Notes under the pieces: model-generated
Told to the model about the DNA's origin: nothing
Databases searched by the model: none
What the model saw: the letters and a program-made list of their open reading frames with translations, nothing else
Position numbers and translations under genes: made by a program
In this document: piece by piece, positions 11,744 through 23,119 of the stretch
How positions within the stretch are numbered: position 1 is the first letter of the stretch
Layout of the letters: each line of letters starts with the position of its first letter
Assembly: GCA_003999685.1 (NCBI GenBank)
Contig: CP021225.1
Span: 62,001 to 126,000, forward strand
Origin: Taiwanofungus camphoratus
Taxonomy: Eukaryota > Basidiomycota > Agaricomycetes > Polyporales > Taiwanofungaceae
Length of the DNA stretch: 64,000 nucleotides
Reading direction: 5' to 3'

Positions 11744-12296
11744 ATGGCCTTTGTAGCCACACCAGCGCCATCTGACGGCTCTCGTACCATTACAGTACAT
11801 GACAATCAGCCTGGAGAGGGGGGTACCCATGATGGTACTAGCGGCGAATCGCTGGCCGTAGGTACGCTGCGTCTGCGGGCGGCACCCCGGAGCAGACAGC
11901 GAGTAGTCTGGAGGGATGATGTAGTCGACAACGAGGGTGCCGGCAAAAAATCTTCGAAAAGTATGTGCATTTTGGTGTCATTATTGATGCACACGGCTCA
12001 TACCATATGTTTAAGTTTGTTGTATATACCACAAGCCGAAGAAGTTTGATGAGTCCTCGTCCGAAGAATCATCAGAGTCAGATTCGGATTCATCATGCAG
12101 CCACGACCACCGTCGCCCCCACCGAGGGCGAGCTCGTCGCCCTGCGTCAAGCGCCAATGGCAACGGCCAAGCAATGAGGAGTAATCAAGCTGGGGGAGTG
12201 ATCCATGAATTAGAGGGGAGTTCAGACGAGGCAAATGTATACGAGCGCGCTCCTGGAAGAAAGTCAAAGAAGGGGAAGATGGTAGCGCGAAGTTGA
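11744..12296 (+). CDS. YPI1: Type 1 protein phosphatase inhibitor Ypi1/inhibitor-3
   Basis: A small, disordered nuclear regulator of PP1 (Glc7). It has two exons (11744-11960, 12016-12296) and 165 residues. The core is [20 protein letters not shown] followed after the intron by [20 protein letters not shown], the signature of the Ypi1/PPP1R11 family. RVVW is the PP1 docking RVxF-type motif and CCIYHKP the conserved second contact. The C-terminus is acidic then basic (Ser/Asp run, [11 protein letters not shown], ending [13 protein letters not shown]), typical of the family. The intron splits the Ile codon that starts ICCIYHKP. It is convergent with TFIIF beta. Confidence 0.93.
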
Positions 12297-13385
12297 AGTG
12301 CGTACGATGGTTCACTTGCGGTTCATCACAAGCAGAACTCTGATCTTCCATGTACAAAGCTCTGTTGTCCCTGGATTGTACACTATTCACTTGCTGTATC
12401 TCGTTGCTTTTTCTACAGTTCCCTAAATATATCGCCAGGGAGCAGTGTTTGCTTGAGACGAGAGGGCCGCCTTCAACGGGTAATGCATGTCCGACGAACG
12501 AACCCGGCCTCGAGGTAAGCGTGTACGAGGTCTGATGACTTCTACCAGGTAGCTCCGGTCTGTGTTTGGGAAAGGAAGAACGGAGAGCAAGTAAGCTTTT
12601 GCCTCGTTAGTTATATCACAGGCACAATGCGACGGCATCCATTGAACATCTGACCTCTCTCGTGTATCGGTTATCTTGTCATATCACATCGCCATCATAC
12701 GTCCTTCATCCGCGTGGCAGGGAGAAGCACAACGGCAAGGCGCTGACGCCCTGCTTGTGCCTCGTTCACTCACGGCTGAACGACCATCAACTCAGACGCA
12801 CTGCAATCACCCGGTGAATCTTCATGAATGTGGGTGTTCGTATCAGTTCGCACCTCTCAGGGAACCATCGTGAAACGACGTCAAGCCGTCATCATCTCGG
12901 TGGGAGTGGCAAAATCCGGTGATGGTGGCAGTCTTCACTAGCGTCAAGTATTCCGTCATATAAATGGTGCTCTTTACCCCAAAATTTGCCATGCTGGAAA
13001 GGGGTACTCGGAAGGGAGTAACACCAGCCTCAATAAGGCATACGAGCTAAGTCCTGCCAAAGATGTCCACGTAGACATGGGTCGAGGCTCAATCCTTGAA
13101 TAGAGCGTATTCGCAGCCAAGTTCGAATTGGGCCCCAAGCCAATCAGAGACCGTTATTTGCCTAATTTTTCCCTTTTGCTCCAGTTCGAATTGGGTGCGA
13201 ATGCGCTCTAATGAGAGAAATTAAGATGATGTTTGATGCACACCAGAAGGTTGGAATAAAGCAATATGTATAGCGGGCCCGATATGATACAAAGTAGACG
13301 ACATTAGTAGCATGTTGAATAAATGTTAAAGATACAAATGCGGATGGTGAATATCAGGCAGGGTCTGTCAAGCTGATTCCTCAAA
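12297..13385. other. Intergenic with one MITE
   Basis: Between the convergent ends of YPI1 and the TFIIF beta gene. Apart from the MITE at 13101-13210 I see no gene or RNA; short ORFs near 12350-12870 have no motifs. Confidence 0.5.
13101..13210. mobile_element. MITE copy B (110 bp including TA flanks)
   Basis: The left end TAGAGCGTATTCGCAGCCAA and the right end TGCGAATGCGCTCTA form imperfect terminal inverted repeats of about 30 bp (TAGAGCGYATTCGCA followed by CCAATTCGAA-like sequence). TA stands at both outer edges, as for a Tc1/mariner-type target duplication. The interior (CCAATCAGAGACCGTTATTT, then a pyrimidine run and TTTTGCTC) matches the partial copy at 46311. Confidence 0.8.
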
Positions 13386-14525
13386 CTACGAAACTTCCTC
13401 CATATCGTCGTCTTCATCTTCGTCGTCGTCGTCGTTGTCCTCCCCTTCCATTTTCACGTCTTCTCCTGGAGTTGCACCTGCATAATCAGGTGTATAGCTG
13501 GGACCAGGCACATTCTCGGCCTTGATCTAATATGAATTTTGGAAATGAGTCTGCATCCCAGAAGAAGTAAGGAACTAACCCCTTCGCCTTTGTAATTCGC
13601 CATCAGCTCCCAAGTGCCGTTGTGCTCCCCGCTGCGATGTAGGAATGCGATTTCGCCCAAGACTTCCTTCAAATATGCCTCGGGCTGCTGTGTACGTTCG
13701 CGAAGCACCTTGATCGACCAGCGTTCTCGCTCCTGGAATGCATGGAAAAGCTCGTCCAGTAGCTGGTCGCGCGGCATACGAGCCATGCGCTCGAACTGCC
13801 CTTTTGGTGGTTTCGGCTTGGCTTTCTGGCGGTCATGAAGCGGTCAGCAGGGAGAACGAACTGAAGGCGATAGGAACATACGACGAGGTTGAAAGGCGCG
13901 GCATTTGCCACGCCGCTGGTGAGCATGTTGATACCGCCCCGCCCTCCAGGATGAGCGTCCTCAATGCGCATGATCTGCCTCGCTGGCAGGTTCGCCGCCC
14001 GGCTCCGCTCCTTCAACCTCTGCCTATACCTATCGGTGAACACCGGCCTCAGATTGCACTCATGCTTCACCCGCCCTGTCAATATCGTTGTGCGGGCGCG
14101 GTTTCCTGTGCCCGGCGCCTTCTCACGCTCAGCGACGACGATCTGGTTCTCGACTGACTCGTTCACCATGTCCATCTCGTACTCGTCTCCTGCAGGGTTG
14201 TCCGGGTTCGGCGGCAAGATGAGGACAATACGTGGGGCCTTGCCCGTCGAGGACTTGGCGTTATGGTAGACACGAATAGTTGCCAGATGAATATCCTCTT
14301 GGTCGATGCTAGACCAACGCTCCATAAGGTATCTGGGTATCTGCAGATACGTTGCTGAATGTGGTCAGGGATTGGGTCGCAGGTGCTTGCCTTCACAAGC
14401 CATACTCTGCCGTTCCCCGCATCCATCATGAGTGGTTCGTCGGGGTCTGGCTGAGTATCCTCATCTTGTGTAGTATTGATGGAGTCAAACCGCTTCGAAT
14501 CTTCTTCTATTATGGGGTCCTCCAT
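13386..14525 (-). CDS. TFG2: Transcription initiation factor IIF subunit beta (RAP30/Tfg2)
   Basis: General RNA polymerase II factor, nuclear. Four exons (14525-14391, 14340-13882, 13825-13580, 13526-13386), 326 residues. The N-terminal dimerisation domain includes AGNGRVWLVK|IPRYLMERWSS and EDIHLATIRVYH. The middle part is RARTTILTGRVKHECNLRPV and the family linker KPKPPKGQFERMARMPRDQL. The C-terminal winged helix is LLDELFHAFQERERWSIKVL plus RTQQPEAYLKEVLGEIAFLH. The tail is very acidic (Asp/Glu run encoded by a GTC/GTT-rich triplet tract). Intron 1 uses a GC donor (aag|gcaagc), required to join VWLVK to IPRY. The start is the ATG at 14525. It lies in tandem with the cytochrome c gene. Confidence 0.95.
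14341..14390 (-). other. GC-AG intron in TFIIF beta
   Basis: On the minus strand the donor is AAG|GCAAGC and the acceptor TCTGCAG, 50 nt. The splice is needed to produce the conserved VWLVK-IPRY junction. Confidence 0.8.
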
Positions 14526-15040
14526 CACGCGTCCTGACCCTTATCTCGCGGCAGGTTGGCTAGGATGTAGGATCACGGTACTGAACGGATGGTCTTAAGA
14601 ATACACCGAGAGTTCAATGATGTGGTATGATAGCCTATTCGAGAAGAATTTAAAATCAAGCCACTTCTTTAGTTCAGCGAGCCGTGACGATTCAGGCTGT
14701 TTGTTTCTAAGGGCTTTAGACAACAAGTACAAATAACGCCAAACTAGTAGTCCTTTTTATTTGACCTTACATGACGTCATGACGTTCACAGTGAACAAAT
14801 GGCACCAGGATAACTCATGTTCACGCGCTTATGGGTCGCCTTGGGTCATATATGCGTAATGAACGATTTCATCCCAAAAATGTTCCACGACTGCATTAGC
14901 TGCATTAGGCGATACCGTGCTAAATCATGAGCTGGGAAGGTAGTGTGCCAGAACGGTGCGGACAGAAGGGTCGTCTACATTAAGACCAATGTAAACCGGA
15001 GTAGTGTAGGTGGTCCGTAATAAACAGCGTCTAGGGGTCC
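14526..15040. other. Short intergenic region upstream of TFIIF beta
   Basis: It holds the TFIIF beta promoter and the 3' region of the cytochrome c gene. No ORF or repeat worth noting. Confidence 0.5.
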
Positions 15041-15608
15041 TCATGCGGTCTAGAGCGAAGAACGAACAGTGAGCATATTAGACATGACAAAAGACGCGCT
15101 CTACATACCGCCTCCTTCAACCATGTAATGAGATCGTTCCGGTCCTTCTCCTTCTTGAGGCCAGCGAAGGCCATCTTCGTGCCAGGGATATACTACAAGG
15201 TACAAGATCGAATTGAGGATCAAAATCAGAATGACGTGGCAATGGAAACGCACCTTTTTGGGGTTCTCGAGGTACTCAAACAATGTCTGTTCTTCCCAAG
15301 TCACACCCTTGTTGACGTTGGCAGCAGTATACGAGAAACCCTCGACCTGGCCAGACTTGCGACCGAAGAGGCTGTATCACAAGACGAAAGACTGTCAGCC
15401 GCGCAACATTCCGATCCCCCTTCTTGAATACGTACCCGTGCAAGTTGGGGCCGACCTTGTTGGGTTCACCGGCACCGACAGTGTGGCATTGTGCGCAACG
15501 GGTCTTGAAGAGACCAGCACCCTTGCCAGCGTCACCTGCGAACAGGATGTTAGTTACACGCTGTAAATTGATCGCACTGGCGGGTAGCTCACCTGATTGA
15601 AAAGACAT
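15041..15608 (-). CDS. CYC1: Cytochrome c, mitochondrial
   Basis: Soluble electron carrier between complex III and cytochrome oxidase in the intermembrane space. Five exons give a 108-residue protein starting [20 protein letters not shown]. The haem-attachment motif CAQCH is at residues 19-23, and the axial Met lies in [10 protein letters not shown] at about residue 85. Other landmarks are [33 protein letters not shown] and the tail [12 protein letters not shown]. The first exon encodes only MSFQS plus one base, and the last only the final TA and stop; both are confirmed by canonical gt/ag sites. The length is standard and there are no oddities. Confidence 0.97.
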
Positions 15609-16063
15609 TTCCAATGTCTAGAATGTCGTGAAATAGGATTAGGTATAGATACAGCGAGGTCGCGGCGACCAGTGTCAGGCTCAAAAAAAAGTTTGTGATG
15701 ACGATGAGCGCGTCGAAATTGTGGTTATAAGCCCATCGCGTTACCGGTTCCTCCCGGGGAACATTCAGCCAATCAGAGCGGGCCGATTCCGTCCGGAGTG
15801 CATGATGCTAGGACCAGCCTCTCCAGCCCCTTCGGAGTCTCGGATACCACAACCTCCGAAAGGAACTCCGGCCGGCCTCTGCCGGAGGATGTACCGTGGG
15901 AATATGCCCTTCGTTGATTGTCTAGATTGTGGGAGAAAAGTTCAAACTCCGCCTGCTCTGTTTGCTTTCGCGCCGTCACAGTCGCGCGCGCGCTCGCGAC
16001 CGCGTATTCGACCCCGTTTCTTTGATTCTATATCACGGACCCAGAGGAGTTTCTACAAGGTAT
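15609..16063. other. Shared promoter region of CYC1 and DSN1
   Basis: A divergent intergenic stretch of about 455 bp. A purine-poor, CG-rich part with an alternating cg run lies at 15985-16005. No independent gene. Confidence 0.5.
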
Positions 16064-18169
16064 ATGAACGGCAGTAGGCCGTCTTCCCGTGTCGCAGGCA
16101 GCATACTGGAGGACCCGATGATACCCACACACTCACAGCCACCAACATCGAAACGAAAAGGAGCCGACGACAGCAATCCATTAAATATCGCGGTCAAGAA
16201 AGCACGGAAAGAGGTGTGTCACCTTGTGTTTTGTACCTGGCGTTTGTGGTTAACTGTGCCACAGACAGCGAACAAGTCGGGTCCTTCGAACAAACGGAAA
16301 TGTGAGTCGTGGTCTGTGTGCTCGACGCGTTTCCATCCTGATATCGGGGCCTACAGTAAACGGTGAGGAGCAACCGGGTGGTCTGGTCATAGTGCGTGCT
16401 CCTGCGGCGCGTCACGACGCATTGCATATCGAGCCGCTTCCACAAACGCAGCCCCGGGCGCCTTCACGCCCTCCCTCAGCCCCACCTCTGCAGCAGCTTA
16501 CTACCGATCCCTCCAAGCAGCCATCAAAGAAGTTCAAAGCAGATGGCAGCACAACATCTTCGCGCTCAATTGCCAAAGGCAAAGACAGGGAGCTCTATGC
16601 CAGCACACGAGCCGAGCCCGAAGTCGATGAGGACGTGAGGCTTATGCAGTCTGAGACGGATACACTAAGACGACAGTCTCAAGCAGCAGAACAATCCGTT
16701 GGCGCTCTGAATCCAGCCTTTCATTTCCCGTCACCCAAGTCGAACCGCCAGCAGCCACCACCCTCAAATCAGAGAGTCCACGACGCGTCACTTCCTTTAC
16801 CTTTACGAGAAACTCCGCAAATCGAGAGGAACAAAGTCATGCGAGACGGGTCACATCACAGACGAAAGAGTTCACTTAGTCGCGGTAAGCGGATCAGCAC
16901 TAGTCTAGAGACGACAGGTATTATCTGTAGGTACTTTGTCCGTGAAAGCCGCCTTTGTTACTCACTGTGGGATAGCCCAGCCTCACACCTCTGTCTCCGA
17001 TTCCAGTTTCTATAAACATATCGATGGCGATCTGCCCGAGCCATCACGCGCTCGCCAGCTCCTAATATGGTGCTCGTATCGTGCCATGAATGAACCTTCA
17101 GAGCAGGCACCGCAAGCGTCCTCTTCCAAACGACGGGAGTCCAAGAACTCTGGAAAGGACCCTCCCCCTTTGTCAGGAGGTGGCATGCAAGTCCTGAAAA
17201 GGGTAGAAGAACGAGTAATCAAACTGTTGGCGGAGAAGAACATCGATACCAACGTCTACAGGTCGGGAGGTGAGCGAGCGGACGCAGAGAAGCCAAAAAA
17301 AGAGAATGAGCAGAACGTGAAGAATCGGGCGCGAGAGATTAGATTCAATGCTCATATCCAGCGGTCTGTTCTTTACTCTTATCGCCAATGAGTCGTCATT
17401 CATTTCTGTTTTCAATATTCCAGATCAAAGGTGGAAGAGGACGCATGGGCCGAAGTGTCACAGCATTATAATTCGTACCGAGCAGAAGTTCTAGCAGAGA
17501 TCGATAAGCTTACTTCTGCAAAAGCCAAAGGCAAGCAAAGAGCTTCTGGAGATGATCTGGACGATTGGGACGTTCTGCAACATGACCTCCCGGAGTATTT
17601 CCGAGGAAGTGGGAATCTTGATTTAGCACGCAAGATCGTCAGTTCGGAGGCGGGTCGGGACAGCTCTCTGAGCAGCCGGTTAGGAGACCTCGAGTACACG
17701 GTACGTTGTACCTCTTACTCTGTTTTGACGTATATTTATGTCCTGAATCCAGATCGACCGGTTGCATTCCATCACGAATTGTGCGTTAGAGACAACGCGG
17801 ATATCGGAAATTGACCTCGATCGCCGCTTTGCTCTGCTCAACATATCGCTGGCCACCCGATCACAACCCGTACCGACTTCAATACCTTCCACGTCCACCG
17901 CCCTGTCTTCCTACCTTCCACCAAGCCTATCACGACCTCCTCCGACAACAGATCCGCAAGATCTACTCCGTACACTGTCGCGTATTGATGCGCAGAGGCC
18001 GCAGACCCAGGTCGGTGACGCAGCCAGACGAGCAGTGAGGGAGGTCCAACGAGCTAACGACGCGTCGAGTGGAGTGGGGGAAAGACGGCTGACCGAAGTG
18101 GCTCCTCCAACGCCCAGGAAGCCTCCTGGAACACCCCGAAGAGCAACAACACCGGGAAAAGGGAGGTGA
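16064..18169 (+). CDS. DSN1: Kinetochore protein Dsn1/Mis13 (Mis12/MIND complex)
   Basis: Structural subunit of the Mis12 complex that links the inner kinetochore to Ndc80. A long disordered N-terminus follows the start MNGSRPSSRVAGSILEDPMI; Ser/Pro/Gln-rich stretches and basic HHRRKSSLSRGKRIS come next. The conserved Mis13 core follows a short intron: QPHTSVSDSSFYKHIDGDLP, EPSRARQLLIWCSYRAM and GGGMQVLKRVEERVIKLLAE. Then come helical regions with AWAEVSQHYNSYRAEVLAEI and DWDVLQHDLPEYFRGSGNLD, and a Pro/Arg tail PPTPRKPPGTPRRATTPGKG. About six introns. RRKSS is a possible Aurora-kinase site, as in other Dsn1 proteins. An in-frame ATG at 16118 is an alternative start. Confidence 0.88.
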
Positions 18170-18772
18170 GAGATGTGTATTGCACTCTCTACCGTTATCC
18201 ATTGGTCTTTCATCCTCTCATTCGACTTATGACGGTTTCGGGTGTAGATTTCTTGGTTCGATCGCGCGTCTTGTATGCTCCCGTCACTCGTCTATTCTGG
18301 GCTGCTCCTATCTTTTCAGTTATATTCGTTGTCGCTCAGCCTTTCGCTGTTTGTACCACACCCGCGTGTCAACTCCCCGTTATACCTCAATTCGTCAGGA
18401 GTGGAGGGGGGAGACGGCAGATTTATATGTATTGGTATTGGATATTGTCTATCTCATTCAAGTCGTACCCTGGAATTGTAACAAATCTCGTAATGTGTAG
18501 CCTTAGAGTGCTTGCTGCCAACGATACTTGACATACAAGTCCTCCGAGCATATGTTCCCTCCCCGTAGAGGATGCCACAACGCATACTTGCGCGACGCGC
18601 ACTCAGCGACTTGACTTGTATTTGGCGTTCATTGACATGACGGCGTGCTGGTCGTTCAGTTGAAACATCTGTTAGACGCCTTTACGGCGGTGCACTCTTC
18701 ACAACCAACTCTATACACCGTGTACTTAATTTTGAGTCATTGGGTCTTTGCTTCTTGAATTTTCCTTTACGA
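18170..18772. other. Intergenic, tandem genes
   Basis: It holds the 3' region of DSN1 and the promoter of the DHHC gene. The T-rich stretch 18200-18500 has overlapping short ORFs that do not look coding. Confidence 0.5.
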
Positions 18773-20304
18773 ATGATCTGTGCCCGCCAAGTGTTTCGGT
18801 GCTTCAAGTGGCTCGAACGTCTTGGGGACAAGTTTACGGGAGCCGCAGGTCCAGTATTCGTTTTCCTAGCAGTGGTACTGCTGTCGGTTGGAACTTTCTG
18901 CTTCTGTCAGTCTACCCCGTTCATGCCTCAGTGGAACTGCGTACTCAAGACTTCGTGACTGGGCTGTAGTCGAAGTAATACAGCCTTCGTTACCTGTGCC
19001 CTGGCTAACGACGCCTATATGCGCTCTCGCTGCGCTTAACTTATTCATGCATTACTATTATGTGTGCACCGTCACTCCTGGGTTTGTGACGGACCCGCCT
19101 CGACAACAGGGATCAGGAATCCTGTGGGCGAGCAGGAGACTGGTAGATATGCACCTGACAGGCGTGCGGTGGTCGGATGATGTACGTATCACGGAAGCTG
19201 CAAAGACTCGGTGTCAACGATGCAGAGAAATGAGACCAGAGGTAAGGTTTCAACGTTCAACCTTGAAGCTTGTGATGCAAAACTTATTGTTCTGGCCCTA
19301 CGGAGAGGTCTCACCATTGTCGTATATGCAATCGCTGCGTGCTCAAGTATGATCATCACTGTCCTGTATGTACTTGGCTGTTGGTTTCAGTACTGCCTGC
19401 CCTGATCATCATCCATAGTGTATGTCTTTGGATATTTATGAAATCGTGAACATACACAGGATTCATTCTATTCTCGGCAGGGATAAATCAATGCGTAGGT
19501 TTGCACAACGAGAGGCATTTTGTCCTGTTCTTGTTCGTGATACATGTTCACTGCCGTTCACGAGAGCTAAATAAATGAATTCATAGGGTATACCTCGTCG
19601 TTTCAACATTCTTCTATGCCGTCTTCGGGTGGCAGCACGTTCTACCAGCACTCGGCTGGTTTGGTGTAAGGCCAATCTATCTTTGTTATACCGGCTCCAT
19701 GCTAAAGTTATTTTCCTTTTAGGATGTATGGGAGTATCTGTCGCCTCCCATGGTCTTTCTTTTGACCTACATATTAGCCATTGTTATGTGTTTCGCCGTC
19801 AGTATCATGTCTGCCTGGCATATCTGGAGTGTAGCATGCGGCGAGACCTCGGTCGAGTCGCAAGACCATGAATATTACCGAAAACGAGCACAAGCCCGCG
19901 GGGAGGTAATGTCTTGTGTTTCCTATCGGCGTCACCATTTCTCAAAAGTTTGTACGCCTACAGACTTTTGTTAATTCTTATGACCTGGGGTAAGTGACTG
20001 TTAGAACTCAGACAAGTCGTCGCGTCGATGGTCCTGTATCTCACGTCAGGAAACGGAAGAATCTGTTGTTGTTTTTCAATGTTGGGGAGAATGGCTAGTG
20101 AGCACAGAGCCTAAAATTCTCAAAAAAAAAGAACCTGACCGCTGTCTTATTGCTCATTCTCGTTCAAGCCCTCTATACAGCCTGTTTCTACCACTGCGGA
20201 TAGAACCATACACCGATGGATATTCGTGGGCTCGCAAGGCTGGCCTCGATTCGCATAGTGGCATGAGACAGGGCGAGGAGCTCACCGATTCGGATGAAGA
20301 GTAA
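18773..20304 (+). CDS. DHHC palmitoyltransferase, PFA3-like
   Basis: Integral membrane S-acyltransferase. The start [20 protein letters not shown] leads to TM1 ([20 protein letters not shown]). After an intron come [22 protein letters not shown]2 ([20 protein letters not shown]) and the Cys-rich domain: [12 protein letters not shown], then [20 protein letters not shown] with the catalytic DHHC Cys. It continues [22 protein letters not shown]3 ([14 protein letters not shown]), TM4 ([20 protein letters not shown]), [35 protein letters not shown] and the acidic end LTDSDEE. About nine exons. The donor after the DHHC motif gives DHHCPVWINQC, one residue longer than the usual DHHCPW. Confidence 0.9.
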
Positions 20305-20975
20305 ATATAATCATTGACTTTGATACTGTATCATATCTAATGGTCCTCATTTCAGTTGGGAAGCTGCCCAGAGGGGATGAGATGTTGTGCACAATGTGTG
20401 AGCTCGGTAAGTGTCTGATCCACGAGGTCTCCCTGGGATGAGAGCTTGCCGGGGCCATATGACCCTTCGGAGGGCTGATTGTCCGTGGTTGTGGGCAGGT
20501 CAGCCCTCGGGAAGAGGATTGATCGATGTCCGGCTTACATGCGTGTGCATCGTGCATCGTGTGCTCCCTGATAGTAACATCGGTCTTACTAGACTCGATA
20601 CTTTTGTTTCACTCGCTGATTTTGGTTTCCATCCATTTGGATGGTGCAGATTCTGACTCGAAGTATCTCTTACTACTATAATCACATTGATTTTATCAAG
20701 AATTATCACATGGCACCTAACTGTTTCAAATATGCCGAATAACTGCAGGTGTACGAACCTTCGTTTTCATTCAAAGTTCAAGCTCTTGCTTGCGTTGAGC
20801 ATGACATGAGACTTGAATGTGCGCCGTGAAATCTTGTGACTGTTCCAAGTCGTTACTGTGCTCTTTTATGCCCATGTTCTACAATAATCCAGCAAACCAA
20901 TGATCAGGCATGCTATGTGAAAGTGAATCATTAACTAAGCAGCCTGCTGAGAAATATGCTGGCATCACATGTACT
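20305..20975. other. Intergenic between convergent genes
   Basis: 3' regions of the DHHC gene and of NAA20. No gene, RNA or repeat recognised. Confidence 0.5.
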
Positions 20976-21793
20976 CTAGGATACATCGTGAGCGCTGACA
21001 ACGATCTCTCGTCCATTCGTTCGCACCGAACGACGCAGTGGATCTCGAGATAGTGGCTTTCTCATGTCTATTGTAGAAGTTATCTATGTCAAATACGCTC
21101 ATTTAGCAAAGGCTAGAGGCGAGAACTCACCAAAAGCGTCCTCCTCATCTTTAGCATTCCGCCCCATACCGAGACTTCCATAGTACTCTCTCACCCGCCT
21201 GTATACACTATATCCTAGCCCCTCATACATGCCAATGGCAATGTTATTCGTACAGCGCACGTAGAGGTCAACAAAGAATGCTCTGTAGTTCTCATCTGAG
21301 ACACGCTCGAGCTGTTCAATCATTTTGCGAGCAAGAGAGAGGCGGCGGTACTCCGGAGCGACCGAAAGGGCCGTGACATGCCCATGCCATTCTGAACCAG
21401 CTCCCTCGGCCTTGCCAAGCACTAGATAATGCAGGAACACGTTTTGTTATCAAGGTAGCATGTTCTTGTGGGCAGAGAAACGAAATTCACCATATCCCAT
21501 CATACGCCCGTCTGGTGATTCCTGGACAGTGCAAAGGTCTGGCCACCGCGAGAGATAGCTAAGGTAGAAACTGATCCCATACTGTCCTCAAGAGATGCCA
21601 AGCGAGATACACAATCAACGTCGCGATGTCTGCTGTATGAATATAGAGCGTACCGTTTCTGTCCACAAGTCTAAGTTACTATACAGGAGACGTCAACATC
21701 GCGGTGTCAATACCGTTGTACATCGGAAGGCTAGTCTTACATGTGGTTGAATTTGAAGAGATCTGTCGCTCGGAAAGGCCGCGAGACACTCAT
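20976..21793 (-). CDS. NAA20: NatB catalytic subunit, N-alpha-acetyltransferase 20
   Basis: Ribosome-associated enzyme acetylating N-termini beginning Met-Asp/Glu/Asn/Gln. Five exons, about 183 residues, normal for Naa20/Nat3. It starts MSVSRPFRATDLFKFNHINL, then DLWTETYGISFYLSYLSRWP, SPDGRMMGYVLGKAEG and the GNAT core SEWHGHVTALSVAPEYRRLS. The acetyl-CoA loop is RRLSLA in EYRRLSLARKM, followed by AFFVDLYVRCTNNIAIGMYE and GYSVYRRVREYYGS. The tail is DAFDMRKPLSRDPLRRSVRT. All introns have gt/ag ends. The start at 21793 precedes the conserved FRATDLFKFN segment. Confidence 0.95.
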
Positions 21794-23119
21794 ATTGAAA
21801 GGGTTGAATGTGTAGACCGCAAGCCGACCGGTCAGAAAAGGCGCTCGGCAGACAAGATCACGCTACCTTCATGCGGTTGGCTCAGCATTGAAATATTCAT
21901 CGTTCATGATACTACTTCTGTTCCACATAGCATCTCAGGCTGCCTCTAAGTTTTGGTTTCTTGTTGTGTCACTCATTTCCTGGTTTGCTCCTAATGAGGC
22001 CTAGCCAGTAAGAATCCGCTACCTAGCGCCCGTTCATTGTGCAATTACTACAATCTTTTTTGACCCTACTCACTGAAACACCCTTCAGTGGGCGAGATTA
22101 ATACGACTGGATGGGTGTTGTCGTGGCAATTATTGTGTTTTTGTGCATTGATTAGAGCTCAAGCCTTGGACGACGGAGACAACGCCTTCCCATCGTTGGC
22201 ACAAGGGATTGATCCCTAAACACAGGACATTGCCCATCTTTCCATCCCCCATTGTGAATTTCCTCCTTGGGCTGCCATCTTGGTAACTTCTTTGTTGTCT
22301 TCAATGAAAGTATTTGGGACGTCAATTCCTCGTGGAAGTCGTCAGGGACGTGTTTAAGACAGTCATGTTTTTTTCAGCTTGGGGCCTCTGCAGTCCTTCG
22401 GACAAGAAGCCAGGCCTACCTCATAGACACGAAGAAAGAAGCTTATGCGCCAATACACTATGGACTCTGTTCGCATTCTACGGAACAACACGAGTACAGT
22501 AATTCCGTCACCGTTCAGAGACTCCTCCCTCCTTACACACCAATATATACTTGTTAACAGCGGATTGTGTTGGGGTATGCAATGTTCTCGATTTGTCAAG
22601 GGCAGGAAGAACCACACTATTCGATGCTTGCTTCGCTGACAGTCCGACATCGTCGCACCAAAGTACCCTGGACGCGAAGCTTACGCCGTCTTTAGAGAAT
22701 GCTCAGGTCTTCTGCTCGAAGTCTGCGCCTTCATTAAGTAGCCAGAGTGACCATTTGAACTCTGTCTCTTTCAAAATACCTGAGACAGGTGGATCGCCCC
22801 GTCTCACTCGCGCCGCAAGGAGATGAGTGATGTTTAAGATTGCGTTCTGGAACAATTGGATAAAGGTGGAACAATGTGACTAGGGTGCATTCAGGTCAAT
22901 TGGGTATCGGATGATGTGTACATGGACGTATTGGCACATGATTCGAGATATAGGACTCCAAGGTAATTGCACGAACTAGTGCGTGAAGGCATCTAAGTCT
23001 TTGAAGTTTTTGATTCTGACCGCTAAGATGTTAAGGTTTATTCATTCTTCTGGTGCGATTTGTACATCGAAGGTATTCATTGGTGCATGCCGTGAATTAA
23101 CAAGCTCATAAATATTGTA
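21794..23119. other. Mostly non-coding; doubtful plus-strand exon at 22551-22826
   Basis: Upstream of NAA20 and downstream of the Cys-rich membrane protein gene. A plus-strand ORF ending at 22826 (…SLSSQSDHLNSVSFKIPETG and a basic tail RLTRAARR) has a coding-like Ser-rich composition. I could not join it to a convincing upstream exon, so it is not called as a gene. Confidence 0.35.

Noticed and set aside
13395-13440. Trinucleotide run resembling a microsatellite
   Set aside because: It encodes the acidic C-terminal tail of TFIIF beta.
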